Positions 14,286 through 23,348 of a stretch of 41,589 nt of DNA are shown piece by piece (the stretch's first letter is position 1; every line of letters starts with the position of its first letter). Origin of the DNA: Cyanobacteria bacterium UBA7753 (GTDB lineage Bacteria > Cyanobacteriota > Vampirovibrionia > Gastranaerophilales > Gastranaerophilaceae). The stretch is taken from the NCBI GenBank assembly GCA_002481545.1, contig DLEF01000004.1, positions 1 to 41,589 of the forward strand, written 5' to 3'. The position numbers and the translations under genes are program-made. Below the pieces are notes generated by a model. It was not told where the DNA came from. It worked only from the letters and a program-made list of their open reading frames with translations, and did not search any database.

Positions 14286-17200
14286 TTATTTATCCATAGA
14301 TTTGATTGAAATATCAACTTTATCATGGAAATTGGCATTTATGACATTTGCCAAATCATTGGTTGCATTTGTCCAGAATACTGAACCCGCAAGAATTTTA
14401 TCCCCGTCAGGGAGTTTGAATATGACAGGATCGGTTCCGTGGTGCTTTGCAAGTATATCTTTTATGCTGATAAGTTCTTCGTATTTTAATTCATCCGACA
14501 TCGTCAAAGTAACTATGTTGGAATTTTCTACAGGTTTAACCGTATCAACAATTACACTTGTTTCACCCTCACCTCTGTGTTGAACTTTACCTGATATAAT
14601 TACCTTACTTTCAGGTACCATAAAATCGCCGTATTCCATAACGATTTTATTGAAAGCAACAACCTCAACCTTATCCGTCAAATCCTCAATCGTTCCTATC
14701 ATTACAAACTTTGTAGGATCCTTTTTGGTAGGGATTTTTCTGACGGATGTGACAAGCCCGCATATTGATATCATTGCAGGTTTTGTATCTTTGTTTGATT
14801 TTTTCAGAGTGTCATAATCAGGCAAGTTTTTGATTTCCGATATATTATGAGTTCTCAAAAACGGCAGATTTTTCCTGATTGAAAACAGAGGGTGCGATGT
14901 GACATAAAATCCCAAAAACTCTTTTTCAAACTGTTGGATTATCTTATCAGGATATTCCTCCGATGTTCCTGCAAGCTGGAATTGAACGGAATCAAAGTCT
15001 TCACCGCCACCCATTGCCGAGAACAAACTAACCTGTCCCATTTCTTTTTCTTTTGCGGCTTTAGCGGTGGAAGATAAAATATTTTCCATATTATCCATCA
15101 ACTGTTTACGGCTCTTTTCAATGTTACTGAAAGCACCCGCCTTGATAAGTCCTTCAAGCGATTTTTTGTTTACAAACTTAGGATCTAATCTTTTACAAAA
15201 ATCAAAGATGTTTTTATATTCACCGTTTTCTTCACGCTCTTTAATAATAGCGTTTACAACATTTTCGCCAACGCCTTTAATCGCAGCAAGCCCGAAACGA
15301 ATATCATGCCCGTCAGGTGCGTATTCCAAATATGATTTATTAACATCAGGCGGAAGTATTTTAATACCGAATTTTTGTGCTTCCTCGATATATAACTGCG
15401 TTTGGTCTTTTCTGTCGGCAACACTTGATAACAGTGCTGATAAATACTCAACAGGATAATGACATTTCAAATACGCGGTCTGATACGCAACAAAAGCGTA
15501 AGCCGCAGAGTGTGCACGGTTAAAACAGTACGATGCGAACTTCAAAATCTTGTTAAACAGATTTTCTGCGCCTTCTTTAGACATACCGTGTTTAGCGGAC
15601 GCAGTGATAAATTTTTCTCTCTGCTCTTCCATAGATTTTTGGTCTTTTTTACCCATCATACGACGGACTTGGTCAGCCTGACCGAGTGTGTAATCAGCCA
15701 ATACTTGGAAGACCTGCATAATCTGTTCCTGATATACGATTGTTCCGTAGGTGTCTTTCAACACGGGCTCAAGTAACGGATGGTCATAGGTAACCTTCTG
15801 TTCACCGTGTTTACGGGCTACGAAATCATCAACCATGCCTGAACCCAACGGCCCCGGTCTGAACAGTGCTACCAGAGCGCCTAAATCTTCAAAAACGTCA
15901 GGTTTTAAACGTTTTACAAGGTTTATCATACCTTGAGATTCAAGCTGGAATACACCAACTGTTTCACCCTTTGATAACATTTCGTAAGTAGGTTTATCGT
16001 CAAGCGGAATCTTGTTTATTTCCAATTTTATTCCGTAATCTTTTTCTATCATCTTGACGGCTTTATAAATCATTGTAAGGTTTCTTAAGCCCAAGAAGTC
16101 CATTTTAAGAAGGTCAAGAACCTCGGTTGCTTCGTGTTTAGGATAACCGGTTTGAACAATACCTTCTTTTGAAGGCTGAACAGGAAGGATGGTATCCAAC
16201 GGGTCGTGCGCAATGATAACGCCTGCTGCGTGTGTACCGGTACCGCATTTTAGCCCTTCAATCGCTATCGCCAAATCAACCCAACGTTTAAAGCTTATCT
16301 CTTTTCCTGTTTCAGGGTTTAGGATTTTATAATCTTCATCATAAAGTTTTTTGAAGTCTGAACCTTCCGCCGTTATTGCATCTTTTAACCATTCGGCTTT
16401 AGGATTATTTACCTGTGCCATTTCTATCGCAGGATCAATCAATCCCGTAAGGCGGTTACTTTCCGCGAACGGAACTCTTAAAACTCTGCCGACGCCTTTA
16501 AATGCCGCCTTCGGAGCATAGGTTGAAAATGTAATAATCTGACAGACTTTGTCTTTGCCGTATTTATTAACAACGTAGTCAATAACTTCCCCGCGTCGTT
16601 CAATACAGAAGTCCAAGTCGATATCAGGCATCGTGAAACGTTCAGGGTTCAAAAATCTTTCAAACAATAGTTTATGATAAATAGGATCAATATCCGTAAT
16701 ACCTAGAGCATATGCAACAATTGAACCGGCTGCGGAACCACGCCCCGGGCCTACCGGTATACCGTGAGTTTTTGCATAGTTTACGAAATCCCAAGTAATC
16801 AGGAAGTATGCAGGGAACCCCATCTGTTCAATAATTCCGAGTTCATATTTTGCCCTCTCATATATGGAATCATCCGGATGTTCGCCGTATCTTTTCTTTA
16901 ACCCTTCCATTACAAGGTGGTTAAGATATGTTTCCGTTGTATATCCGTGTGGAACTTCATAATACGGCAACGGTGCATCGTGTAATTTAATATGCAAATC
17001 ACATTTGTTTGCAACTTCTTCCGTATTTTTTACACATTCCTCAAACATATCGGAATCCATCCAACGGAAGGCGTCTCGCATTTCTTCTTTTGTTTTTACA
17101 TAAAACTCGTTTGTTTCAAAATGGAATCTGTTAGGATCATCCTTTTCGGAATTTGTATTCAAGCATAAAAGGGTATCATGCATATCCGCATCAGACTTGT

Positions 17201-17825
17201 GCAGATAGTGCGAGTCATTTGTAATAACCATTTTTATGCCGAGCTCTTTTGCAATCTCTATCAAATCAGGATTTGTTCGTTTTTGATCGGCAAGTCCGTG
17301 GTCTTGTAATTCTATATAATAATCATCGCCAAAAAGTTCCTGATATCTTTTTGCAACGGCTTTTGCCTCTTCTTTGTTACCCTTAAGCAAGTTCTGCAAT
17401 ACTTCACCACCCAAGCAGGCTGAACAGCATATAAGCCCTTCATGGTGTTCTTTCAAAAGTTCCCAATTGATACGCGGTTTATAATACATACCCTCGCACC
17501 AAGCAGTTGATACAAGTTTTATAAGGTTCATATATCCTTTTGTATCTTTTGCAATCAGGATTAAGTGGTACAACGGGTTGTGATGCGCATCATGCTCATG
17601 GATATCACCGTCGTGGACATAAAATTCGCAGCCTACAAGAGGTTTAATACCCTTTTTTACGGCATATTCGTAAAACTCAATAGCTGAATACATAACCCCG
17701 TGGTCGGTTATCGCAATGGCAGGCATGTCATGTTCGGCAGCAAAATCAACAAGGTCGTGAACCTTGATAGCTCCGTCCAAAAGTGAATATTCCGTGTGAA
17801 TGTGTAACGGTATAAATTTAGCCAC
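14286..17825 (-). CDS. dnaE: DNA polymerase III alpha subunit
   Basis: The protein has 1179 aa, full DnaE1 length. The N-terminal PHP domain (FIPLHIHTEYSLLDGA, ITDHGVMYS), the catalytic aspartates in MPDIDLDF (about 395-405), GPGRGSAAGSIVAYALGI, the finger region FNRAHSAAYAFVAYQTAYLK, a helix-hairpin-helix region (KSYLEYAPDGHDIRFGLAAIKGVGE) and an OB fold near residue 1000 are all visible. It is the replicative polymerase core. The start is GTG with a GGGAGG Shine-Dalgarno four bases upstream. PHP metal ligands such as HIHTEYS appear intact, so proofreading by the PHP domain is possible. No split or intein is seen; some cyanobacteria have split DnaE. Confidence 0.98.
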   Translation of the reverse strand: MAKFIPLHIHTEYSLLDGAIKVHDLVDFAAEHDMPAIAITDHGVMYSAIEFYEYAVKKGIKPLVGCEFYVHDGDIHEHDAHHNPLYHLILIAKDTKGYMNLIKLVSTAWCEGMYYKPRINWELLKEHHEGLICCSACLGGEVLQNLLKGNKEEAKAVAKRYQELFGDDYYIELQDHGLADQKRTNPDLIEIAKELGIKMVITNDSHYLHKSDADMHDTLLCLNTNSEKDDPNRFHFETNEFYVKTKEEMRDAFRWMDSDMFEECVKNTEEVANKCDLHIKLHDAPLPYYEVPHGYTTETYLNHLVMEGLKKRYGEHPDDSIYERAKYELGIIEQMGFPAYFLITWDFVNYAKTHGIPVGPGRGSAAGSIVAYALGITDIDPIYHKLLFERFLNPERFTMPDIDLDFCIERRGEVIDYVVNKYGKDKVCQIITFSTYAPKAAFKGVGRVLRVPFAESNRLTGLIDPAIEMAQVNNPKAEWLKDAITAEGSDFKKLYDEDYKILNPETGKEISFKRWVDLAIAIEGLKCGTGTHAAGVIIAHDPLDTILPVQPSKEGIVQTGYPKHEATEVLDLLKMDFLGLRNLTMIYKAVKMIEKDYGIKLEINKIPLDDKPTYEMLSKGETVGVFQLESQGMINLVKRLKPDVFEDLGALVALFRPGPLGSGMVDDFVARKHGEQKVTYDHPLLEPVLKDTYGTIVYQEQIMQVFQVLADYTLGQADQVRRMMGKKDQKSMEEQREKFITASAKHGMSKEGAENLFNKILKFASYCFNRAHSAAYAFVAYQTAYLKCHYPVEYLSALLSSVADRKDQTQLYIEEAQKFGIKILPPDVNKSYLEYAPDGHDIRFGLAAIKGVGENVVNAIIKEREENGEYKNIFDFCKRLDPKFVNKKSLEGLIKAGAFSNIEKSRKQLMDNMENILSSTAKAAKEKEMGQVSLFSAMGGGEDFDSVQFQLAGTSEEYPDKIIQQFEKEFLGFYVTSHPLFSIRKNLPFLRTHNISEIKNLPDYDTLKKSNKDTKPAMISICGLVTSVRKIPTKKDPTKFVMIGTIEDLTDKVEVVAFNKIVMEYGDFMVPESKVIISGKVQHRGEGETSVIVDTVKPVENSNIVTLTMSDELKYEELISIKDILAKHHGTDPVIFKLPDGDKILAGSVFWTNATNDLANVINANFHDKVDISIKSMDK

Positions 17826-17937
17826 ACTGCCTCCCGATTGATTGTGAAAATTTGGTTACGTATTTATTACAAATACATATTATATATTAGCACAATTTCT
17901 ATATGTTTTAAACACTATTTTGCGAAATGTGTATAAA

Positions 17938-17975
17938 AATAAAGCCCGTTCATTTTGTATTGAACGGACTTTATT
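17938..17975 (-). terminator. Terminator of the 626-aa gene
   Basis: On the minus strand AATAAAG-TCCGTTCA pairs with TGAACGG-GCTTTATT (one mismatch) and is followed by TTTTATAC. It lies 15 bases after the stop at 17991 and separates this gene from dnaE downstream. Confidence 0.8.
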
Positions 17976-17990
17976 TTATTATCAATTTTA

Positions 17991-19871
17991 TTAAGCTTCC
18001 TTTGATTTAAAACGCTCCGGAACTTGTTTTGAGAAATCAGGCAGATTGATTTTTGCAAAGTCTGCGTTCTTATACATTTTTCCGTCTGCATCAAATAAAC
18101 TAGGGTTTGCCGTCTTGATAGCATTTGCCAATTTATTAATATCAAATTTTACGGTACTGTTTGAATGTTCAGTGTTGTACGCCTCTGCGAATCTTTCCGC
18201 AAATTCAGTAGCGTTTTGGAAGTTTCTGACAGATTTGCCTTTTGATGAAGTACTAGTTGTTTTATCTTTTAGGGCATCCATTTTTTCAAGATAGTTGCTT
18301 TCTTTTGTTCTTGCCGTATTTGAGCCCCAGCCTTCAGCTTTGAACTGACGTTGTGTCAAATCGCTGTTATAACTTATTTTACGATATTTATTCGGAGTGT
18401 TGCTTGTAGCATTTGAATGGTCTCCGTAAGTTACATTAACTCCGTAATTTGACCTGTTTAGAATGTTATCATTGGCATCTTTACGATTATCTTCTATAAT
18501 ACCTGTTGTATCAACAGCAACCGTTTCATTACTTGCAGGTTTTAACCCGTTAAGTTCAGCTTTCAGCATACGTATAGTTCTGTCTGCAGATTTATAATCT
18601 TTATTGTCAATAGTATACTTATGACCGTTAATTGTTACGGTTGTTTTATTTCCTTCAATAGCATAAGAGCCGCCTTTCTGCTTAGCTTCCGAACAAATTG
18701 CAGTTATTGCAACATTCAGTCCTTTAGCGTCTAATTTGCCTCTTGAACGTTGAGAGCCTGCAACTCCGTTACCGGTTCTGACTTTGCCGTCATCAAATCT
18801 TGTGCTGTTAGCTGAATCATTCGCATACGCGGACAAACCAGAACTTCCGCTTGTATATTTTGCTTTCAGACCTGCATTAACATGCGTAACTTCGCTTGAT
18901 GCGGTTTCACCCGTTTGGTCATTGGTTTCTACGACTACCGCATGTTTTTGACCTTTATCATCAGTATATCGAACAACTGTCTGATACTGGCCGTCAACTT
19001 TTCTGCGTTTATATTCAACATCTTTTGCGTCTTTCGGAATATTATTTGCATTTGTTGCATCATCTACGGAATCAGATGTTGTAAATTTCTTCTTAGAGAA
19101 CAGACCGTTAGAAGTCGTTTCCAAGTTGTGGATTTGACCTGCATCATCAATTACTGCATGCTGTTTTTTACCGTCGGCACCTTTAAATATGTAGACGGTC
19201 ATTTGCTGTCCGTTTACCTCTCTAGTCTCTGTTTTAACTTTGCCGTTTGCTTTTAAGTATGCAACTGTTTGTTGGAACCCTTTCGTCTGATTGGATTCTT
19301 CGGCTCCGTCAGCACTGCTTGCAAATGTTGATACGGTTGCTCCTTCGGTTCCGCCTTTACGATAGGTTATATTTTCTAATGTATTACCATATTGAGCATC
19401 ATTTATAACGGTAGATTTATTTCCTAAATCTTTATCACCTTTTAGCTCTGCATAAGCCTGATTGATTGCTGTTTGAATTTTGGCAGTAATAGACTGAGAA
19501 ATAGTTGTTGTTTGATCGGCTATTCCTTTTTTAACTATATCATCAATCGCTTTTTGAACAGGTGCCGCATTTTCAGAATCATTTATTTCTTTTGCGGTAT
19601 AAGTAACTGCTTTAAAGCCTGAAATTGCATTAGCCAGAGCACTACCCAAATATTTTGTTACGGCATTTTTAGCTTTTGTTAAATCTTCTCCTTGAAGATT
19701 TTTAAAAGCGGTGTCCATTTTTGATTTTACATCCTTCTGGGAAAATATACTGCTTTGCTGTACCCCTGATTCTTGTAAATCTACACTTGAGTTCTTATCT
19801 CCATCCTTTGACGAGTAAACAGTAACTTGTTTAATATTACTGTACGCCTTGCTGTCGATACTTTCAGTCAT
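17991..19871 (-). CDS. Unknown 626-aa protein with duplicated beta module
   Basis: No family recognised. There is no signal peptide or membrane segment. Residues 1-170 are helical and Gln/Lys-rich. Two similar modules follow: KTETREVNGQQMTVYIFKGA with DGKKQHAVIDD, and VEYKRRKVDGQYQTVVRYTD with DKGQKHAVVVE. The rest is rich in S, T, N and D with a positively charged C-terminus (PERFKSKEA). Composition (few Cys, many Asn/Thr/Ser) resembles proteins exported by a signal-peptide-independent route, but this is inference. An AGGAG Shine-Dalgarno supports the ATG. It is divergent from the EF-hand protein at 20129, which has a comparable beta segment, so the two may work together. Confidence 0.82.
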   Translation of the reverse strand: MTESIDSKAYSNIKQVTVYSSKDGDKNSSVDLQESGVQQSSIFSQKDVKSKMDTAFKNLQGEDLTKAKNAVTKYLGSALANAISGFKAVTYTAKEINDSENAAPVQKAIDDIVKKGIADQTTTISQSITAKIQTAINQAYAELKGDKDLGNKSTVINDAQYGNTLENITYRKGGTEGATVSTFASSADGAEESNQTKGFQQTVAYLKANGKVKTETREVNGQQMTVYIFKGADGKKQHAVIDDAGQIHNLETTSNGLFSKKKFTTSDSVDDATNANNIPKDAKDVEYKRRKVDGQYQTVVRYTDDKGQKHAVVVETNDQTGETASSEVTHVNAGLKAKYTSGSSGLSAYANDSANSTRFDDGKVRTGNGVAGSQRSRGKLDAKGLNVAITAICSEAKQKGGSYAIEGNKTTVTINGHKYTIDNKDYKSADRTIRMLKAELNGLKPASNETVAVDTTGIIEDNRKDANDNILNRSNYGVNVTYGDHSNATSNTPNKYRKISYNSDLTQRQFKAEGWGSNTARTKESNYLEKMDALKDKTTSTSSKGKSVRNFQNATEFAERFAEAYNTEHSNSTVKFDINKLANAIKTANPSLFDADGKMYKNADFAKINLPDFSKQVPERFKSKEA

Positions 19872-19948
19872 ACTGCTCTCCTGCTTATAATCTTACATAC
19901 ATTAATAAAGTTTTCCTTGAAACCCTGATTTCATCATGGTTTCAAACT

Positions 19949-19966
19949 GTTACAATCCGTAACATG
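19949..19966. promoter_or_regulatory. HLR1-like inverted/direct repeat in the 626-aa / EF-hand divergent region
   Basis: GTTACAATCCGTAACATG has two deviations from the HLR1 consensus. It is also a perfect inverted repeat, TGTTAC-N5-GTAACA (19948-19964). With TATGTA at 19894-19899 as the minus-strand -10, the site would lie at about -62 to -79 for the 626-aa gene. It could be a decayed RpaB site or an operator for another dimeric regulator. Confidence 0.35.
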
Positions 19967-20063
19967 ATTTTTATGATTTCTCGTTTTTTTATATCTTATT
20001 TATTTTATTTTTTCATGGACACTCAAATATTAAGTTATATTACAAAAATCAAAAACACTGAAA

Positions 20064-20092
20064 TTGCACGCCACGACATGACTTAATATACA
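20064..20092 (+). promoter_or_regulatory. Predicted promoter of the EF-hand protein gene
   Basis: TTGCAC (20064-20069), a 17-base spacer and TATACA (20087-20092) predict a start near 20099 and a 30-nt leader containing AAGGAG (20116-20121). Confidence 0.6.
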
Positions 20093-20128
20093 TGAGAAGT
20101 GATAGAAAGAAACTCAAGGAGCTTTAAG

Positions 20129-21919
20129 ATGGGCGTCGAAAATGTAAGTTCAGGTACAAACAACAGTATTACAAAAAAAGATTTTAAACATAAGTTAGAG
20201 ACTAAAGGTGCAAATCCGCAGACTATAGACAAAGCTGTTACTATTTTCGAAAATCACGATACAAACAACAAGGGCGACAATAAAAACGTATTGGATGTCA
20301 ATGAACAGATGGCGGCAAAAAATGATTTTGCGGCACTGGGCATTGAAATCACTGCAGAAGGCGATGTAAACGTAAAAACGCCTGAAGAAATGCAAAAAGA
20401 ACAAGAGAACAAACCGACAACACCTGAAACACCTGCAGCTCAAACTCCGGAAACTCAAAAGGGCGATAAACCCGAAACGACTGCTACAGATAAAAAAGAC
20501 AAAACACCTGCGACTCCTGAACCTGCGCAATTTGCGAATGATGACGCTGCAAAAATCGGAGTATACAGATATTTATTAAACGATACAGATAATAAAATAG
20601 ATAATTCGGTATTAGAAAATATAACCTCGCACAGAGAAAGTGCCGTACAGGTAGACAGAAAAGAAAGCGGGGTTGATGTACAACAAGCCACTGATGCAAA
20701 AGGGAATAAAATATCTTTCGTTCAGTATGGCGGAAAATTTTATAAAATCATAAAAAATACTGACGGTAAAATCGACATTGTTGAAGATTCCGATAAGAAC
20801 TATAAAAAAGGTGATGACGGCAAATATACTTATGACGCTGCAGGCGGGACGGTAGACAATCCGCAATCACTCAGAGAAGCTCTTATCAAAGGAGACTCTA
20901 CGGATAACAAACATAATTACATGAACCGTCACGGCATTAAAGGAAATAGCAAGTCAAACTACAACGGCAAAGTAATTAATAATACAAGCTCAAACCGACA
21001 GCACGTTAATCCTGTTCAAACATTTACTTCAATGCTGTTGAACAATAACGAAGATGCAACTTTGAACTTTACACAACAATTAAAAGGCGAAGACGTTATC
21101 AATGTTGTATTGGCTGATAACAAAAACAGAAGTGAACACGCTGATGAAATATCAATGCAGGATTTGGTCAAATATTTGAATGCATCGATTGATGAAGCTT
21201 ATGAAACCATAAACGCAAAGAAAGTATACGGTTCGCGTACAGCAGCTAAAGATGTCGATATGGACTTAAAAGACATGGCAAATATCGGTGTTATTTTCCA
21301 AAAATATGATACAAACGGAAACGGCTATCTGAACAAGGATGAATTAAATAAACTTATTCATGATTTAACAAGCGGTAAAAGCACCACAAAGATAGCCAGA
21401 GAATCATATAATGATACAAATCCGACTAAACCGCAAAATGACGGAGACAAACCGCCTGTCAAACCGCACAACGATACTCCGCAGCAGGGCGAAGAAATGA
21501 AAGCCAACAGAACAAGACATATTGCAGGCACAAAAAAAGGCGAGGCTAACCATGACATAAGTTATAATTATAACAACGGATTGAGAACAATTGTTGAAAA
21601 CGGTCATGCGGTAGAAAACGAAAACATAGCAGAATACAAAGACCACGGCTTATTCGGAGCAGGTAAAAAAGACTTTATCCGAATAAAGGGCTTACCGTCT
21701 AAAGTCAGAGCCGAAGTTGTCCATGGTAAACTCGGCGACTCCGAAATCAGAATAAAAGTAAAAGACAGCAAAGGCGAAGTAAAATATTATAACGTCACGT
21801 ACGACAGAGGAAACAAAACCTACAATTTAGGCAATGAGGTCAATAAAAAAGGTAAAGCCATAGCAGAAAAACCAAAAGAGCCTGAACCGACCGATGATAA
21901 AAAAACTAAAAAATCGTAA
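20129..21919 (+). CDS. EF-hand protein of unknown function (597 aa)
   Basis: The start is the ATG at 20129 because AAGGAG lies seven bases upstream; an in-frame ATG ten codons earlier precedes the Shine-Dalgarno. A canonical EF-hand loop with DTNGNGYLNKDE lies at about residues 391-402 in FQKYDTNGNGYLNKDELNKL, so calcium binding is likely. A degenerate hand (ENHDTNNKGDNKNVLDVNEQ) lies near residues 40-60. Between them are a Pro/Thr/Lys-rich linker (about 95-145) and a beta segment (KISFVQYGGKFYKIIKNTDG) similar in style to the modules of the 626-aa neighbour. The C-terminal 110 residues look beta-rich and end in a Lys tail. It has no signal peptide. The function is unknown; calcium-dependent folding after export is one possibility. 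Confidence 0.83.
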   Translation: MGVENVSSGTNNSITKKDFKHKLETKGANPQTIDKAVTIFENHDTNNKGDNKNVLDVNEQMAAKNDFAALGIEITAEGDVNVKTPEEMQKEQENKPTTPETPAAQTPETQKGDKPETTATDKKDKTPATPEPAQFANDDAAKIGVYRYLLNDTDNKIDNSVLENITSHRESAVQVDRKESGVDVQQATDAKGNKISFVQYGGKFYKIIKNTDGKIDIVEDSDKNYKKGDDGKYTYDAAGGTVDNPQSLREALIKGDSTDNKHNYMNRHGIKGNSKSNYNGKVINNTSSNRQHVNPVQTFTSMLLNNNEDATLNFTQQLKGEDVINVVLADNKNRSEHADEISMQDLVKYLNASIDEAYETINAKKVYGSRTAAKDVDMDLKDMANIGVIFQKYDTNGNGYLNKDELNKLIHDLTSGKSTTKIARESYNDTNPTKPQNDGDKPPVKPHNDTPQQGEEMKANRTRHIAGTKKGEANHDISYNYNNGLRTIVENGHAVENENIAEYKDHGLFGAGKKDFIRIKGLPSKVRAEVVHGKLGDSEIRIKVKDSKGEVKYYNVTYDRGNKTYNLGNEVNKKGKAIAEKPKEPEPTDDKKTKKS

Positions 21920-22013
21920 CGTTTAAACATTTATAAAAAATATTTAGCATCGGTATAATCATATATTGCCGAAAAAATAAATTCTCACACAATAATTTAT
22001 GTGATAACTATAT

Positions 22014-22056
22014 ACCTTCTATCTCATGAAACGATATATATTCATAGATAGAAGGT
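22014..22056 (+). terminator. Hairpin after the EF-hand gene
   Basis: ACCTTCTATCT (22014-22024) pairs perfectly with AGATAGAAGGT (22046-22056), extended inward by ATGAA/TTCAT, and followed by TTTGATTTG. It is the probable terminator of the gene ending at 21919. Confidence 0.6.
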
Positions 22057-22065
22057 TTTGATTTG

Positions 22066-22083
22066 ATTGTAAAGAAATGTAAA
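22066..22083. promoter_or_regulatory. HLR1-type (RpaB) box, copy 3
   Basis: On the minus strand TTTACATTTCTTTACAAT is a perfect HLR1 match, with 17 of 18 bases identical to copy 1 upstream of the TPS-domain gene. Relative to the predicted start near 22141 it lies at -75 to -58. Confidence 0.65.
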
Positions 22084-22105
22084 CAATACCAAATAAAAAA
22101 GTCAA

Positions 22106-22134
22106 TTCATGAAAATAAAATAACTTTATATAAG
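22106..22134 (+). promoter_or_regulatory. Predicted promoter of the 261-aa gene
   Basis: TTCATG (22106-22111), 17 bases, TATAAG (22129-22134). The weak -35 fits activation from the upstream HLR1 box. The 50-nt leader ends in AGGAGGT. Confidence 0.5.
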
Positions 22135-22191
22135 AGTAAAGGTTATAAAATAAATAAATTTAGTTTAAGGTTAAGTTTTTAGGAGGTTTGT

Positions 22192-22977
22192 ATGACAACA
22201 GCTATTACAGGAATCAATTCAGGATTAGGTTTTGGAAACTATATTCCTTCAGGTTCAATGAGCACTTATATGGAAGACGGCAGCATATTCGGTGCAATGC
22301 CTTATGCATACGGTGCTTACAACACAAATTTTTACAACAATATGTCAGCAGCATCTGACAATATGACATCTTTCGCATTCAAAAACAGATCTAACCAACA
22401 CGTTTTAGGTTCTTTCAATGAAATCGCTCAAAAGAACTTATCTGAAATGGCTACAGCTTTAAGAGAAGGCGAAGGTGCTAAAGCAGCTATGCTTTATGAT
22501 GAAGTTTACGAAGCAGTTAGCAAGAACTACGGCGAAGAAATCACAACTCAAGAACAAAGAGTTGCTTATGACCAATCAATCAAAGCTACAATCTCTAACT
22601 TATACCAACAAATAAACGGTTCTCCTTTAGCTGTTGATATCGAAGGCAACGGTGAAGGTTACTTCGAAAACGGATTTATGCAAGGCTTAACTTTAGGCAA
22701 CCATACAAGCAACTCTGCTGAAGAATTGGAATCTTATATGTTAGGAACAGGCATTGAAAACTACAAAGGCAAACAAGTTGCTAAAACAATAGGTAAAGTT
22801 GTAGGGACTGCAGTTCCTGTAGGTACTCTCGCAGGCATCGGCTACCTTGCTTTATCAGGTACAGCAGTTGGCGGTCCTTTAGGCGCAGCAATCGGAGCAG
22901 GCGTTGGTTTAATCGCATACGGCGTAAGCTCTTTATTCAACGGAAGCAAACCTGTAAAAGTTACAGAAGCTTACTAA
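22192..22977 (+). CDS. Glycine-rich 261-aa protein, probably highly expressed
   Basis: No family recognised. Residues 1-70 are rich in G, S, N, Y and M. Residues 70-160 are helical (LGSFNEIAQKNLSEMATALR, YDEVYEAVSKNYGEE). Residues 197-250 contain two glycine-rich hydrophobic stretches (GKVVGTAVPVGTLAGIGYLA, GGPLGAAIGAGVGLIAYGV) like the glycine-zipper hairpins of membrane-inserting effectors or bacteriocins. There is no N-terminal signal peptide. A perfect AGGAGGT Shine-Dalgarno, a narrow codon set (GCT, TTA, CAA, AAC, GGC) unlike its neighbours, its own HLR1-linked promoter and a strong terminator all suggest abundant expression. Export, perhaps by a contact-dependent system, is speculative. 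Confidence 0.85.
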   Translation: MTTAITGINSGLGFGNYIPSGSMSTYMEDGSIFGAMPYAYGAYNTNFYNNMSAASDNMTSFAFKNRSNQHVLGSFNEIAQKNLSEMATALREGEGAKAAMLYDEVYEAVSKNYGEEITTQEQRVAYDQSIKATISNLYQQINGSPLAVDIEGNGEGYFENGFMQGLTLGNHTSNSAEELESYMLGTGIENYKGKQVAKTIGKVVGTAVPVGTLAGIGYLALSGTAVGGPLGAAIGAGVGLIAYGVSSLFNGSKPVKVTEAY

Positions 22978-23036
22978 TCAAAATATAACCTTACTAAACA
23001 TAATACAAACTTAAAAAACTAAAAACCAAAAACATA

Positions 23037-23067
23037 GGCGACCGATTCATCAGTCGCCCTTTTTTTA
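23037..23067 (+). terminator. Terminator of the 261-aa gene
   Basis: GGCGAC-c-GAT pairs with ATC-a-GTCGCC (23037-23058) and is followed by eight T residues. Confidence 0.92.
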
Positions 23068-23122
23068 TTTAAAATTTAAGTATATTTTTATTTTGCAACA
23101 CAAAATGACTCTTATTACTAAC

Positions 23123-23324
23123 GGACAAACCCTCACCCGAATTTCTAATATTTCGCTATTGCAAAATATAACAAATTCAACCCTCTCCCAAAGGTAGAGG
23201 GGGCTTATGTCCTTCTACCTCTGGGAGAAGGACAGCAGTTGTAGGCGACATAGGAGCCGTACAAATGCAGGATGCGGGTTTGCCATTTCAAATATTAAAA
23301 ATACTTTGCTTAAATCAATCCTAC
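23123..23324. repeat. Palindromic element B (internally deleted, inverted copy of A)
   Basis: Starts GGACAAACCCTCACCC, ends GCGGGTTTGCC (to 23284) and carries AATCAATCCTAC (23313-23324), one base from element A's terminal repeat. It is collinear with the reverse complement of A, including the TTTCGCTAT, CCCTCTCCCA and GGAAGGACAGCAGTTGTA-type segments, but lacks about 95 bases of A's centre. Confidence 0.8.
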
Positions 23325-23348
23325 ACTTATATATAGCAAAATTTATCT

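Noticed and set aside
17855..17871. GTTACG...ATTACA upstream of dnaE as an HLR1 box
   Set aside because: Half-sites are 11 rather than 10 bases apart and both deviate from the consensus.
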